Assembly (NCBI RefSeq): GCF_016907955.1
Contig: NZ_JAFBCX010000006.1
Span: 310,001 to 374,000, forward strand
DNA from: Lentzea nigeriaca
Lineage (GTDB): Bacteria > Actinomycetota > Actinomycetes > Mycobacteriales > Pseudonocardiaceae
Direction of reading: 5' to 3'
Length of the DNA stretch: 64,000 nt
Under the pieces are notes generated by a model, which ran no database searches, was not told the DNA's origin, and saw only the letters and a program-made list of their open reading frames with translations. The position numbers and the translations under genes are program-made. Positions 45,755 to 53,628 of this stretch are shown piece after piece. Position 1 is the stretch's first letter. Each line of letters starts with the position of its first letter.

Positions 45755-46383
45755 CCCGTGAATGTAGCTGGTGTTGTACTGCGACGGGTGTCACGAGCGA
45801 CACCCCACGCCGCCAGAACACCACCGATTGCGCCGAACAGGTGGCCTTCCCACGACACACCGGGCTGGCCGGGCAGCACGCCCCACAACGCGGCGCCGTA
45901 CAACGCGAACACGCCGACCGCGATGAGCAACTGCAGCCAGGAACGCGCGAAGAGCCCGCGCACCAGCAGGAACGCCAGGAACCCGAACACCAGTCCGGAC
46001 GCGCCGATGTGGCTGCCGGGGCTGCCGAACACCCAGACGCCCAGCGCACTCGTCAGCCAGATGACCGCGGTGATCTGGAAGAACTGCTTCAATCCGCCCG
46101 AGGTGGCGAGGAATCCGAGCAGCAGCAACGGAACCGCGTTGCCGGTGAGGTGGCTCCAGTCGCCGTGGATCAGCGGCATCCACAGCAGGTTGTCCCACTG
46201 GCTGAAGTCGCGCGGACGCACACCGTCGCCCTCGAGCGAGCCGCCGGTCGCCACGTCGAACGCCTCGACGACGTAGAGCAGGCCGACGAACCCGCCCACC
46301 ACGAGCAACGACAGCACGGGATGCGGCGGGATGACCCGTTTCGCGAGAGCGGTGCGGTCCACGCTTCCAGAGTACGTGGCCAT
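45751..46383 (-). CDS. Rhomboid-family intramembrane serine protease
   Basis: A 210-residue six-helix membrane protein. The catalytic Ser is in HIGASGLVFGFLAF and the His in WEGHLFGAIGGVLAA; HGDWSHLTGNAVPLLLLG has the conserved Asn-containing oxyanion region. No signal for a specific substrate. ATG 46383 is the family start; the longer frame upstream has no conservation and runs into the divergent SMP-30 gene. Position next to murI matches the mycobacterial order. Confidence 0.92.
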   Translation of the reverse strand: MATYSGSVDRTALAKRVIPPHPVLSLLVVGGFVGLLYVVEAFDVATGGSLEGDGVRPRDFSQWDNLLWMPLIHGDWSHLTGNAVPLLLLGFLATSGGLKQFFQITAVIWLTSALGVWVFGSPGSHIGASGLVFGFLAFLLVRGLFARSWLQLLIAVGVFALYGAALWGVLPGQPGVSWEGHLFGAIGGVLAAWGVARDTRRSTTPATFTG

Positions 46384-46394
46384 AAGCTGATCTG

Positions 46395-47255
46395 GTGTCG
46401 ATCGAAACAGCGGTGCGCGCATCGGCCCAGCTCGGCGAGGGGCCGACGTGGGACCACGGCAGTTCCACGTTGCTGTGGGTGGACATTCTCTCCTCCGAGG
46501 TGCACCGCTACGCACCCGCGCGCGACGACGACGCCGTGCTCGTGCTGCCCCAGCACGTGGGCGCCGCGAAACCGCGCGCCCAGGGCGGCATCGTCTGCAA
46601 CCTGCGCGACGGCATCGCGGTGATCGACCGCGACGGCACCAAGTCCTGGCTCGTCTACTGGGCCCGCGAGGGCGTGCGCGGCAACGACGCGGGCGTCGAC
46701 CCGTCGGGCCGCCTGTGGGCCGGCACGATGCGCTACGACCAGGCCGCCGACGAGGGCTGGCTCGCCAGGATCACCGGCGAGGGCGCCGCGAAGGTCATGG
46801 TGGACAAGGTGAACACCAGCAACGGCGTCGGCTGGAGCCCCGACGGCACGCTGATGTACTTCATCGACACCCCCACCCGCCGGATCGACGTGTTCGACTT
46901 CGACAACGCCGCCGGCACCGTCGGGAACCGTCGGCCGCTCACCCACGTCGGCCACACCGACGGCTGGCCGGACGGGCTGTGCGTCGACGCCGACGGGTGC
47001 GTGTGGGTCGCGTTGTGGGGCGGGCACGCCGTGCGCCGCTACACGCCTGCCGGTGAGCTGGACCGGGAGATCGAGCTGCCGGTGGACCAGCCGACGGCGT
47101 GCTGCTTCGGCGGTGCGGACTTCACGGATCTCTACGTCACGTCGGCGCGCGTCGGGTTGCCGGACCAGGCGTTGATGGATCGGCAGCTCAACGGGTCGGT
47201 GCTGGTGCTGCCCGGTGTCGGCGCTGGGCTGCCCGGAACGGCGTTCGCAGGCTGA
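46395..47255 (+). CDS. SMP-30/gluconolactonase family protein
   Basis: A 286-residue six-bladed beta-propeller lactonase. The metal ligand Glu is in AQLGEGPTWDHGSSTLLWVD; VNTSNGVGWSPDGTLMYFID and GWPDGLCVDADGCVWVALWG provide the Asn and Asp ligands. It hydrolyses sugar lactones in pentose or aldonate pathways. GTG 46395 is the start, 11 bp from the divergent rhomboid start. It is absent from the corresponding mycobacterial cluster and so is a local insertion. Confidence 0.93.
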   Translation: MSIETAVRASAQLGEGPTWDHGSSTLLWVDILSSEVHRYAPARDDDAVLVLPQHVGAAKPRAQGGIVCNLRDGIAVIDRDGTKSWLVYWAREGVRGNDAGVDPSGRLWAGTMRYDQAADEGWLARITGEGAAKVMVDKVNTSNGVGWSPDGTLMYFIDTPTRRIDVFDFDNAAGTVGNRRPLTHVGHTDGWPDGLCVDADGCVWVALWGGHAVRRYTPAGELDREIELPVDQPTACCFGGADFTDLYVTSARVGLPDQALMDRQLNGSVLVLPGVGAGLPGTAFAG

Positions 47256-47288
47256 CGCAGGGGTACCCCCGAGCTGGGAACCCCTGCG
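47256..47288 (+). terminator. Hairpin terminator after SMP-30 gene
   Basis: Nine-bp stem CGCAGGGGT/ACCCCTGCG with a 15-base loop and following TTT, immediately at the gene end. Confidence 0.75.
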
Positions 47289-47357
47289 TTTCAACGTACT
47301 CAGCGGGTTCCGAGCCTCACCACGCACGACTCGGCATCACGCGCCGCTGCCCCCTGT

Positions 47358-47487
47358 GGCGTCTGCAAGTACTACCAACCCAACATCAACAGGCCGGTAA
47401 CCACACCCAACCTGTTCGGTGCTTGCCGAACAGGTTGGGTGTGGTTACCGGCGATTCGATCAGGAGTTGGTGGTACTTGCAGACGCC
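47358..47487. repeat. Long nested inverted repeat (130 bp)
   Basis: Inner arms 47393-47419 and 47426-47452 are perfect 27-bp complements around the 6-base loop TGCTTG. Outer arms 47358-47379 and 47466-47487 match at 21 of 22 positions, the exception being a T-G wobble. The two stems are separated by 13-base unpaired segments on each side. It could form a very stable cruciform or RNA hairpin. No coding content. It differs from ordinary terminators in length and nesting, and may be a small non-autonomous mobile or repeat element. Confidence 0.85.
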
Positions 47488-47497
47488 TCAAGGCCAA

Positions 47498-47528
47498 CAG
47501 GGCGGACACGTGCGACGTGTCCGCCCTG
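47498..47528 (-). terminator. Hairpin terminator downstream of cysM
   Basis: Perfect 14-bp stem (CAGGGCGGACACGT and complement) with triloop GCG, 68 bp beyond the cysM stop. Probably ends the mec-cysO-cysM transcript. Confidence 0.75.
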
Positions 47529-47595
47529 GTCACGAGTAGGTCACTGAATCGGCAGAACCCAACGTGCTCAGCACCCCCCGACAAGATCGTCGAGG

Positions 47596-48546
47596 TCACG
47601 CCCAGAGGTGGCCGTCCAGGCGGGCCGCGGCCTCGTCCAGCGTCCCCGCGTAGGCCCCGGTGGACAGGTACTTCCACCCCGCGTCCGCGACGATGAACAC
47701 GATGTCCGCGGTCTTGCCCGCGACCTCGGCCTTCTGCGCGACGGCGAGCGCGGCGTGCAGGATCGCGCCCGTCGAGATGCCCGCGAAGATGCCCTCGGTC
47801 TCGAGCAGCTGCCGGGTGCGGCGTAACGCGTCGTAGGAGCCGACCGAGTAGCGGCCGGTCAGCACCGACTCGTCGTACAGCTCCGGCACGAAGCCCTCGT
47901 CCAGATTCCTGAGCCCGTACACCAGCTCGCCGTACCGCGGTTCGGCGGCGATGATCTGCACGTCCGGCTTGGCCTCGCGCAGGAAACGCCCGACTCCGAC
48001 CAGCGTGCCCGTCGTGCCGAGACCGGCGACGAAGTGCGTGATGGTAGGCAGGTCGGAAAGGATCTCCGGACCCGTGCCGCGGAAGTGCGCCTCCGCGTTC
48101 GCCGGGTTCCCGTACTGGTAGAGCATGACCCAGTCCGGGTTCTGCTTGGCGAGTTCCTTGGCCGTCGCGACGGCCTGGTTCGACCCGCCGGCGGCCGGGG
48201 AGAACACGATGCGGGCGCCGTAGGCCTGCAGCAGCTGGCGGCGCTCGGTCGAGGTGTTCTCCGGCATCACGCACACCAGGCCGTAGCCCTTGAGCTTCGC
48301 GGCCATCGCCAGCGAGATGCCGGTGTTGCCGGACGTCGGCTCCAGGATCGTGGCGCCGGGACGCAGCACGCCGTCCCGCTCCGCCGCCTCGATCATGGCC
48401 AGCGCGGGCCGGTCCTTGATCGAGCCGGTCGGGTTGCGGTCCTCGAGCTTCGCCCAGATGCGCACGTTCTCCGACGGCGACAGGCGCGGCAGGCCCACCA
48501 GCGGTGTCCCGCCGAGCGCGTCCAGGAGCGAGTCGTAGCGGGCCAT
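47596..48546 (-). CDS. cysM: O-phosphoserine sulfhydrylase CysM (CysO-dependent cysteine synthase)
   Basis: A 316-residue PLP enzyme. The PLP lysine is in EDRNPTGSIKDRPALAM, the substrate loop is EPTSGNTGISLAM, and the phosphate-binding loop is FVAGLGTTGTLVGVGRFL. In the mycobacterial system CysM uses O-phosphoserine and thiocarboxylated CysO instead of free sulfide; the adjacent cysO and mec genes support the same here. Arg in the ELVYGLRNLDEG region is consistent with phosphoserine binding. Last gene of the three-gene unit. Confidence 0.96.
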   Translation of the reverse strand: MARYDSLLDALGGTPLVGLPRLSPSENVRIWAKLEDRNPTGSIKDRPALAMIEAAERDGVLRPGATILEPTSGNTGISLAMAAKLKGYGLVCVMPENTSTERRQLLQAYGARIVFSPAAGGSNQAVATAKELAKQNPDWVMLYQYGNPANAEAHFRGTGPEILSDLPTITHFVAGLGTTGTLVGVGRFLREAKPDVQIIAAEPRYGELVYGLRNLDEGFVPELYDESVLTGRYSVGSYDALRRTRQLLETEGIFAGISTGAILHAALAVAQKAEVAGKTADIVFIVADAGWKYLSTGAYAGTLDEAAARLDGHLWA

Positions 48547-48553
48547 GGGGAGA

Positions 48554-48826
48554 TCAGCCGCCCGCGACGGCCGGGAGGATGGTGACGTTGTCGCCGTCCT
48601 TCACCGCGGCCTCGAGGCCACCGGCGAAGCGCACGTCCTCGTCGTTGACGTAGACGTTGACGAAGCGGTGCAGCGCACCTTCCTTGACCAGGCGGGCCTT
48701 GAGGCCGCCGTGGTTGTTCTCCAGGTCGTCGATGACCTCGGCGAGCGTGGCGCCGTTGGCGGACACCGACTTCTCGCCCCCGGTGTGGGTGCGCAGGATC
48801 GTCGGGATCGACACGGTGACGGCCAT
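48554..48826 (-). CDS. cysO: Sulfur carrier protein CysO
   Basis: A 90-residue ubiquitin-fold sulfur carrier (MoaD/ThiS family). It ends VAGG; the terminal di-glycine is thiocarboxylated and passes sulfur to CysM. GALHRFVNVYVNDEDVRFAG is conserved. It is 7 bp from cysM. Confidence 0.96.
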   Translation of the reverse strand: MAVTVSIPTILRTHTGGEKSVSANGATLAEVIDDLENNHGGLKARLVKEGALHRFVNVYVNDEDVRFAGGLEAAVKDGDNVTILPAVAGG

Positions 48827-48854
48827 GATGGTTCTACCTCCGCAGAAATGTGGC

Positions 48855-49265
48855 TCAGGACTCGATGATCTTGACGGGTTCCTCGGTCACGACACCGTCG
48901 ACGATGCGGTACGACCGCAGCTCGTGCTCGATCGGGTCACGCGTGGAGACCAGCACGTAGTGGGCGTCCGGCTCGCCCGCGAACGAGATGTCGGTGCGGG
49001 ACGGGTAGGCCTCCGTGGCGGTGTGCGAGTGGTAGATGACCACCGGCACCTCGTCGTTGGCGTCCATCTCGCGCCACACCTTGAGCTGTTCCGCGGCGTC
49101 GAACCGGTAGAAAGTGGGCGACCTCTCTGCGTTCTCCATCTCGATGAAGCGTTCAGGGCGATCAGACCCGTACGGACCGGCGATCACCCCGCACGCCTCG
49201 TCGGGGTGGTCGCGGCGCGCGTGGGCCACCATCGCGTCCACCAGGTCACGGCGAATCACCAGCAC
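48855..49265 (-). CDS. mec: CysO-cysteine peptidase Mec (JAMM metalloprotease)
   Basis: A 136-residue MPN/JAMM zinc peptidase that frees cysteine from the CysO C-terminus. The metal motif is YHSHTATEAYPSRTDI (HxH...SxxD), and the upstream Glu lies in the DEACGVIAGPYG region. GTG 49265 with AGGATT upstream is the preferred start; the in-frame extension to 49322 is not conserved. First gene of mec-cysO-cysM. Confidence 0.94.
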   Translation of the reverse strand: MLVIRRDLVDAMVAHARRDHPDEACGVIAGPYGSDRPERFIEMENAERSPTFYRFDAAEQLKVWREMDANDEVPVVIYHSHTATEAYPSRTDISFAGEPDAHYVLVSTRDPIEHELRSYRIVDGVVTEEPVKIIES

Positions 49266-49333
49266 GTCATCAATCCTACGGGCTGGCGGGAGTTGTCTCG
49301 GTATGCGAGATAACCGTGACAACCTGCGTGTTT

Positions 49334-49361
49334 TAGCTCCGGCTAATATTAGCGGTGGCTA
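49334..49361. promoter_or_regulatory. ArsR-type operator palindrome
   Basis: A perfect 12-bp core GCTAATATTAGC at 49342-49353, flanked symmetrically by TAGC (49334-49337) and GCTA (49358-49361). AT-rich in an otherwise GC-rich region. It overlaps the first possible start codon of the ArsR gene, as expected for an autoregulated repressor. Confidence 0.65.
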
Positions 49362-49669
49362 CTACAGTGGCTGTCGTGCACGCGTTCGACATCCTCGGCG
49401 ACCCGGTGCGCAGGCGGATCCTGGAGCTCCTCGCCACTGGTGAGCGGGCTGCGGGGGACGTCGGCGCGGCGGTGCAGGCCGAGTTCGGGATCACCCAGTC
49501 CGCGGTCTCGCAGCACCTGAAAGTGCTGCGTTCGAACGGGTTCGTCCAGGTCAGGCCCGAGGGCAACCGCCGGGTCTACACCGTCGCGCCCGACCCGCTG
49601 CGAGAGATCGACGCGTGGCTCGACCACTTCCGGCGGTTCTGGGCACCGGACCCCGACGCGAGGACCTAG
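49355..49669 (+). CDS. ArsR-family transcriptional regulator
   Basis: A 104-residue winged-helix repressor: FDILGDPVRRRILELLATGE, then FGITQSAVSQHLKVLRSNGF as the recognition helix, and VQVRPEGNRRVYTVAPDPLR as the wing. No ArsR metal-binding Cys is seen, so it probably does not sense metals through the classical site. The first GTG is at 49355 but GTG 49367 or 49376 may be the real start because the operator covers 49355. The target gene is uncertain; the small membrane protein follows convergently. Confidence 0.88.
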   Translation: MATTVAVVHAFDILGDPVRRRILELLATGERAAGDVGAAVQAEFGITQSAVSQHLKVLRSNGFVQVRPEGNRRVYTVAPDPLREIDAWLDHFRRFWAPDPDART

Positions 49670-49917
49670 CGGCACCGCAGCGCTTTGACCAGGCACCACG
49701 CGGCGGCGGCGAGTGCGCCGAGCCGGAGCACGCCGCCACGCCGTTCCTGTTCGGAGAGCGACGCCCACTCGGCGACCTCCACCACCGCGGCCGCCGTGGT
49801 GGCGCCGAGGGCCACGCGCAGCAACGCGGTGTTGCGGCCGTGCAGCGGATGACGACGGACGGGCGGCGGCACGAGTTCGGCGACGACACCGGCGGCCTGA
49901 TCAATCACATCGGTCAT
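49666..49917 (-). CDS. Small conserved membrane-associated protein
   Basis: An 83-residue protein. Residues 30-50 and 63-80 are hydrophobic and could form two helices (ALGATTAAAVVEVAEWA and LGALAAAAWCLVKAL). I do not recognise a family. It overlaps the ArsR gene stop by 4 bp and is 17 bp downstream of the P1 peptidase gene. Confidence 0.6.
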   Translation of the reverse strand: MTDVIDQAAGVVAELVPPPVRRHPLHGRNTALLRVALGATTAAAVVEVAEWASLSEQERRGGVLRLGALAAAAWCLVKALRCR

Positions 49918-49934
49918 ACCCGACGGCTACCCAG

Positions 49935-50873
49935 TCAGAGGTCGCGGAACGCCTTGACCTCGCCCAGCGTCGTCGCCTCTCGCACGCCGGACACCACGGC
50001 CTCCGCGAACATCTCGGCAGCGGCCGTACACAGCGCGTCCAACGCGAAGGCACGCGGCTCCGCCAGCGGCACGGCACCGGTGGCCAGCGCGAACACCGTG
50101 TCGCCGTCGAACATCGAGTGGGCCGGCCGCACCGCGCGCGCCAGGCCGTCCTGCGCGGCCATCGCGAGCCGCTGACACTCCGCTTTGGACAGTGCCGCGT
50201 CCACCGCCACGACACCGATCGTGGTGTTGAGGCCCTCGGGTTTGCGCTCGGGCAGCACGACGGACGACGTTCCGAGCGACGGCAGCCACGGCAGACCCGT
50301 CGCACGGTCCACGACCTCGCCGGCGGCGTTCACCACGGCCAGGGCACCGATCTGGTGCGCACCGACGGAAGTGGAGGCGGTACCGATACCGCCCTTCAAC
50401 GAACCGACGCGCGCACCGGCGCCCGCGCCGACACAGCCGAGCTCAAAAGATTCGGAAGCCGCCTCGCAGGCCGCGTAGCCGAACGACGAATCCGGTCTGT
50501 TGCCCCACGACGACATCGGCAGGTCGAAGATCACCGCGCCCGGCACGATCGGCACGACGTGGTGCGGCTGCGGGCCGACGGGAAAGCCGATCGAGCGTTC
50601 CGACAGCCACCGCATGACGCCGTCCGCGGCCGCGAGCCCGTAGGCCGAACCGCCCGACAAACACACCGCATGCACCTGTTGCACCAGGTTCGCCGGGTCC
50701 AGCAGGTCGGTCTCGCGGGTTCCCGGCGCGCCACCGCGTCCGTCGACGGCGCCGACAGCACCGGAGGGAACCAGCACAACCGTGGTGCCGGTGGCCCAGC
50801 CCGGTTCGATCCGGTGGTGATGACCGACCAGAACGCCGGGGATCACTGCGGCCGCCGATGCGCGGGCGATCAC
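49935..50873 (-). CDS. P1-family peptidase (DmpA/NylC-like)
   Basis: A 312-residue N-terminal-nucleophile peptidase precursor. The opening IPGVLVGHHHRIEPGWATG, the central VHAVCLSGGSAYGLAAADGV and LNTTIGVVAVDAALSKAECQ followed by MAAQDGLARAVRPAHSMFDG are diagnostic; the autocleavage Thr is the one in LNTTIGVVAVD. The holder of this position in Mycobacterium tuberculosis is Rv1333. It starts by overlapping the DUF2017 stop by GTGA. Confidence 0.92.
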   Translation of the reverse strand: MIARASAAAVIPGVLVGHHHRIEPGWATGTTVVLVPSGAVGAVDGRGGAPGTRETDLLDPANLVQQVHAVCLSGGSAYGLAAADGVMRWLSERSIGFPVGPQPHHVVPIVPGAVIFDLPMSSWGNRPDSSFGYAACEAASESFELGCVGAGAGARVGSLKGGIGTASTSVGAHQIGALAVVNAAGEVVDRATGLPWLPSLGTSSVVLPERKPEGLNTTIGVVAVDAALSKAECQRLAMAAQDGLARAVRPAHSMFDGDTVFALATGAVPLAEPRAFALDALCTAAAEMFAEAVVSGVREATTLGEVKAFRDL

Positions 50874-51427
50874 GGCATCATCGCCTCGACCAGGGTGTCC
50901 TGCACCCAGGTCAGCCAGTGGTAGACGCCGAGATGCGGCGATCTGGGGTCCTCCGGCGGCAGCTCGTCCGGCATGTCCTCGGTGACGTCCAGCGCGGTGC
51001 CCAGGGCGAGACGCACGTCGTTCAGCGACGCGAGCCACGCCTCGGCCTCACCGATCGAGAGCCGGATCTCGCCGCCGTCGGGCGAGCAGGTCTGCAGCAC
51101 GATCTCGGCCGCACCTGTCTTGTGGTCCAGAAGCTCGGGCTCGTGCAACGACCGCAGCGCCGCCGCCGAGTTGACCTCGTCCGGGTCCGGTGCGTCGTCG
51201 TCCAAACGATGAAAATCGGGCAGAAGCCTGCCCAGGATCGGATCGTCCGGCGCTTCCGACGGTCCCGTTCTGATGCCGGTGAGCTCCGCGAGCTCGTCCT
51301 GCGGCGCCTCCTCGGCGCGCGCCAGCAGCATGTCCTGGATCTGGCTCACCAGACCGCGCACGACCGCGGCCTCCTGGCGGTCGAGCCTGCCGATCACGAC
51401 GTCACCGTCGCGGATCCACCGCTTCAC
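50870..51427 (-). CDS. DUF2017 protein
   Basis: A 185-residue soluble helical protein encoded immediately after clpS in many actinobacteria. GTG 51427 overlaps the clpS stop by 3 bp. GDVVIGRLDRQEAAVVRGLV, DDPILGRLLPDFH and the end HLGVYHWLTWVQDTLVEAMM match the family. Constant linkage to clpS suggests a role with the Clp adaptor, but no function is established. Confidence 0.9.
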   Translation of the reverse strand: MKRWIRDGDVVIGRLDRQEAAVVRGLVSQIQDMLLARAEEAPQDELAELTGIRTGPSEAPDDPILGRLLPDFHRLDDDAPDPDEVNSAAALRSLHEPELLDHKTGAAEIVLQTCSPDGGEIRLSIGEAEAWLASLNDVRLALGTALDVTEDMPDELPPEDPRSPHLGVYHWLTWVQDTLVEAMMP

Positions 51428-51723
51428 GAGGCCCGCTGCATGGTCGCCCAGAGGCCTGCCGCGTGGAGCTTCGCCACGTCGGCCTCCACCTTGTCCTTGG
51501 TGCCCGATGTCACGATCGCCTTGCCCTTGTGGTGCACGTCGAGCATCAGCTTGGTCGCCTTGTCCCTGCTGAAACCGAACAGCTTCTGGAAGACGTACGT
51601 CACGTACGACATGAGGTTGACCGGGTCGTTCCAGACCACGGTCTGCCAAGGCCGGTCCTCCGCGGCGATCTCCTCGCCGATGGCCTCTGGCTGCGTCCGT
51701 TCCTGTTCGACGGGCGTGGTCAT
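51424..51723 (-). CDS. clpS: ATP-dependent Clp protease adaptor ClpS
   Basis: A 99-residue adaptor that delivers N-end-rule substrates to ClpC/ClpA. The folded core begins WQTVVWNDPVNLMSYVTYV, with the N-degron pocket residues in NDPVN, followed by KLFGFSRDKATKLMLDVHHK and KAIVTSG. ATG 51723 is chosen; an in-frame extension overlaps the divergent pncB start region. Confidence 0.95.
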   Translation of the reverse strand: MTTPVEQERTQPEAIGEEIAAEDRPWQTVVWNDPVNLMSYVTYVFQKLFGFSRDKATKLMLDVHHKGKAIVTSGTKDKVEADVAKLHAAGLWATMQRAS

Positions 51724-51802
51724 ACCGCCAATGGTGTCATGTTCGCCGCAGTGACGGAGACCGCGTGCGGGTAAACCACCTGCGACCTTAGGGTTGGCGA
51801 CC

Positions 51803-53092
51803 ATGAACTCGACGGCGTTGCTGACCGACCACTACGAGCTGACCATGCTCGCGGCCGCGCTGCGTGACGGCACCGGTGACCGTCCGTGCGTGTTCGAGGT
51901 CTTCGCCCGCAGGCTCCCGGACGGCCGCCGCTACGGCGTCGTCGCCGGGGTGAACCGCCTGCTGGACGCGATCGAGAACTTCCGCTTCGGCGAGGAGGAG
52001 ATCGACCAGCTGCGCCGCAACGCCGTGGTCGACGACTCGACTCTGGAATGGCTCGCGAACTACCGGTTCTCCGGTGAGATCGACGGCTACCCGGAGGGCG
52101 AGCTCTACTTCCCCGGTTCGCCGGTGCTGACGGTCAGGGGCTCGTTCGCCGAGGCGGTCGTGCTGGAGACGCTCGCGCTCTCGATCCTCAACCACGACAG
52201 CGCGATCGCGTCCGCCGCCGCCCGCATGGTCACCGCGGCGAACGGCCGCCGCATGATCGAGATGGGGTCGCGCCGCACGCACGAGGAAGCCGCCGTCGCA
52301 TGTGCCCGTGCGTCTTATTTGGCCGGTTTCACCGCGACGTCGAACCTCGAAGCTGGCCGCCGCCACGGCATTCCGACGGCGGGCACGTGCGCGCACGCGT
52401 TCACGTTGCTGCACGACAGTGAGGAAGAGGCGTTCCGCAGCCAGATCGAGGCTTTGGGTGCCGGCACGACGTTGCTCGTCGACACCTACGACATCACCGA
52501 GGGAATCAAGTCGGCCGTCGCGGTCGCCGGCCCTGATCTCGGCGCGATCCGGATCGACTCTGGCGACCTCGGTGTGCTGGCCAGGCAGGCACGCGACCAG
52601 CTCGACTCGCTGGGCGCGCGCAACACCCGGATCGTCGTCTCCGGCGACCTGGACGAGTACTCGATCGCCGCACTGCGCGCCGAGCCCGTGGACGCCTACG
52701 GCGTGGGCACGTCGGTCGTGACCGGTTCCGGCGCTCCGACGGCGGGCATGGTCTACAAGCTCGTCGAGGTCGACGGCAGGCACGTCGAGAAGCGCAGCAC
52801 GTCCAAGCAGTCGCGCGGTGGCTGGAAGAAGGCGTTGCGGCGCCACAAGGACACCGGTACCGCACTGGAAGAGGTCGTGTTCCAGGCCTCTGCCGAACCG
52901 GAGCTCGGCCCGTACGACCGGCTCGTGCAGATCCCGCTGATGCGCGCTGGACAGATCGTGCCCGACGTCCCCACCCTGGAGCAGAGCCGCGAACGTCTGC
53001 GCGCGGCGCTGGTGAGCGTGCCGTGGGAAGGCCTCAAGCTCTCCCGCGGCGAGCCCGCGATCCCGACGGTCTACCTGGAGGAGTCCCGATGA
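51803..53092 (+). CDS. pncB: Nicotinate phosphoribosyltransferase
   Basis: A 429-residue enzyme of the NAD salvage (Preiss-Handler) pathway converting nicotinate and PRPP to nicotinate mononucleotide. LLTDHYELTMLAAALRDGT, GSRRTHEEAAVACARASYLA, the PRPP region IRIDSGDLGVLARQ and VVSGDLDEYSIAAL are conserved. ATG 51803 is preferred over TTG 51794. Divergent from clpS, as for mycobacterial pncB1; coupled to pncA by ATGA. Confidence 0.96.
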   Translation: MNSTALLTDHYELTMLAAALRDGTGDRPCVFEVFARRLPDGRRYGVVAGVNRLLDAIENFRFGEEEIDQLRRNAVVDDSTLEWLANYRFSGEIDGYPEGELYFPGSPVLTVRGSFAEAVVLETLALSILNHDSAIASAAARMVTAANGRRMIEMGSRRTHEEAAVACARASYLAGFTATSNLEAGRRHGIPTAGTCAHAFTLLHDSEEEAFRSQIEALGAGTTLLVDTYDITEGIKSAVAVAGPDLGAIRIDSGDLGVLARQARDQLDSLGARNTRIVVSGDLDEYSIAALRAEPVDAYGVGTSVVTGSGAPTAGMVYKLVEVDGRHVEKRSTSKQSRGGWKKALRRHKDTGTALEEVVFQASAEPELGPYDRLVQIPLMRAGQIVPDVPTLEQSRERLRAALVSVPWEGLKLSRGEPAIPTVYLEESR

Positions 53093-53628
53093 CCAAGGCG
53101 TTGATCGTCGTCGACGTGCAGAACGACTTCTGCGAGGGCGGTTCGCTGGCCGTGGCCGGTGGCGCGGCCGTCGCGGCGGCCATCTCGCGGCACATCGCCT
53201 CGTCGTCGTACGACCATGTCGTGGCGACGCGCGACTACCACGTGGATCCGGGCTCGCACTTCGCCGCGGAACCGGACTTCGTGTCGACGTGGCCCGCGCA
53301 CTGCGTCGCAGGGACGCCCGGTGCGTCGTTCCACCCGGAGCTCGACGTGTCGGCCGTCGAGCAGGTGTTCTCGAAGGGCCGGTTCGCCGCCGCCTACTCG
53401 GGTTTCGAGGCGGAGAACGACCTCGCGGGATGGCTCGCGGACAAGGGCGTGACCGAGGTGGACGTCGTCGGCATCGCGACCGACCACTGCGTCCGCGCGA
53501 CGGCCCTGGACGCCCGGCGCAACGGCTTCCACACGACGGTCCTCGTCGACCTCACGGCGGCTGTCGCGGAGAACACCCGCGACGCCGCCCTGACCGAGCT
53601 GCGCGCCGCGGGTGTCGCTGTGGTCTAA
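53089..53628 (+). CDS. pncA: Nicotinamidase
   Basis: A 179-residue isochorismatase-fold amidase converting nicotinamide to nicotinate, the substrate of the upstream PncB. The triad is Asp9 (VVDVQNDF), Lys96 (SKGRF) and Cys134 (TDHCVRAT); metal ligands Asp50/His52 lie in TRDYHVDPGSHF. Actives in pyrazinamide metabolism share this sequence. It overlaps pncB by four bases, so the two NAD salvage steps are made together. Confidence 0.96.
   Translation: MTKALIVVDVQNDFCEGGSLAVAGGAAVAAAISRHIASSSYDHVVATRDYHVDPGSHFAAEPDFVSTWPAHCVAGTPGASFHPELDVSAVEQVFSKGRFAAAYSGFEAENDLAGWLADKGVTEVDVVGIATDHCVRATALDARRNGFHTTVLVDLTAAVAENTRDAALTELRAAGVAVV

Noticed and set aside
47256..47595. Possible CRISPR array at the repeated hairpins
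   Set aside because: Only two arms of one nested palindrome plus unrelated hairpins; no regularly spaced direct repeats or cas genes.
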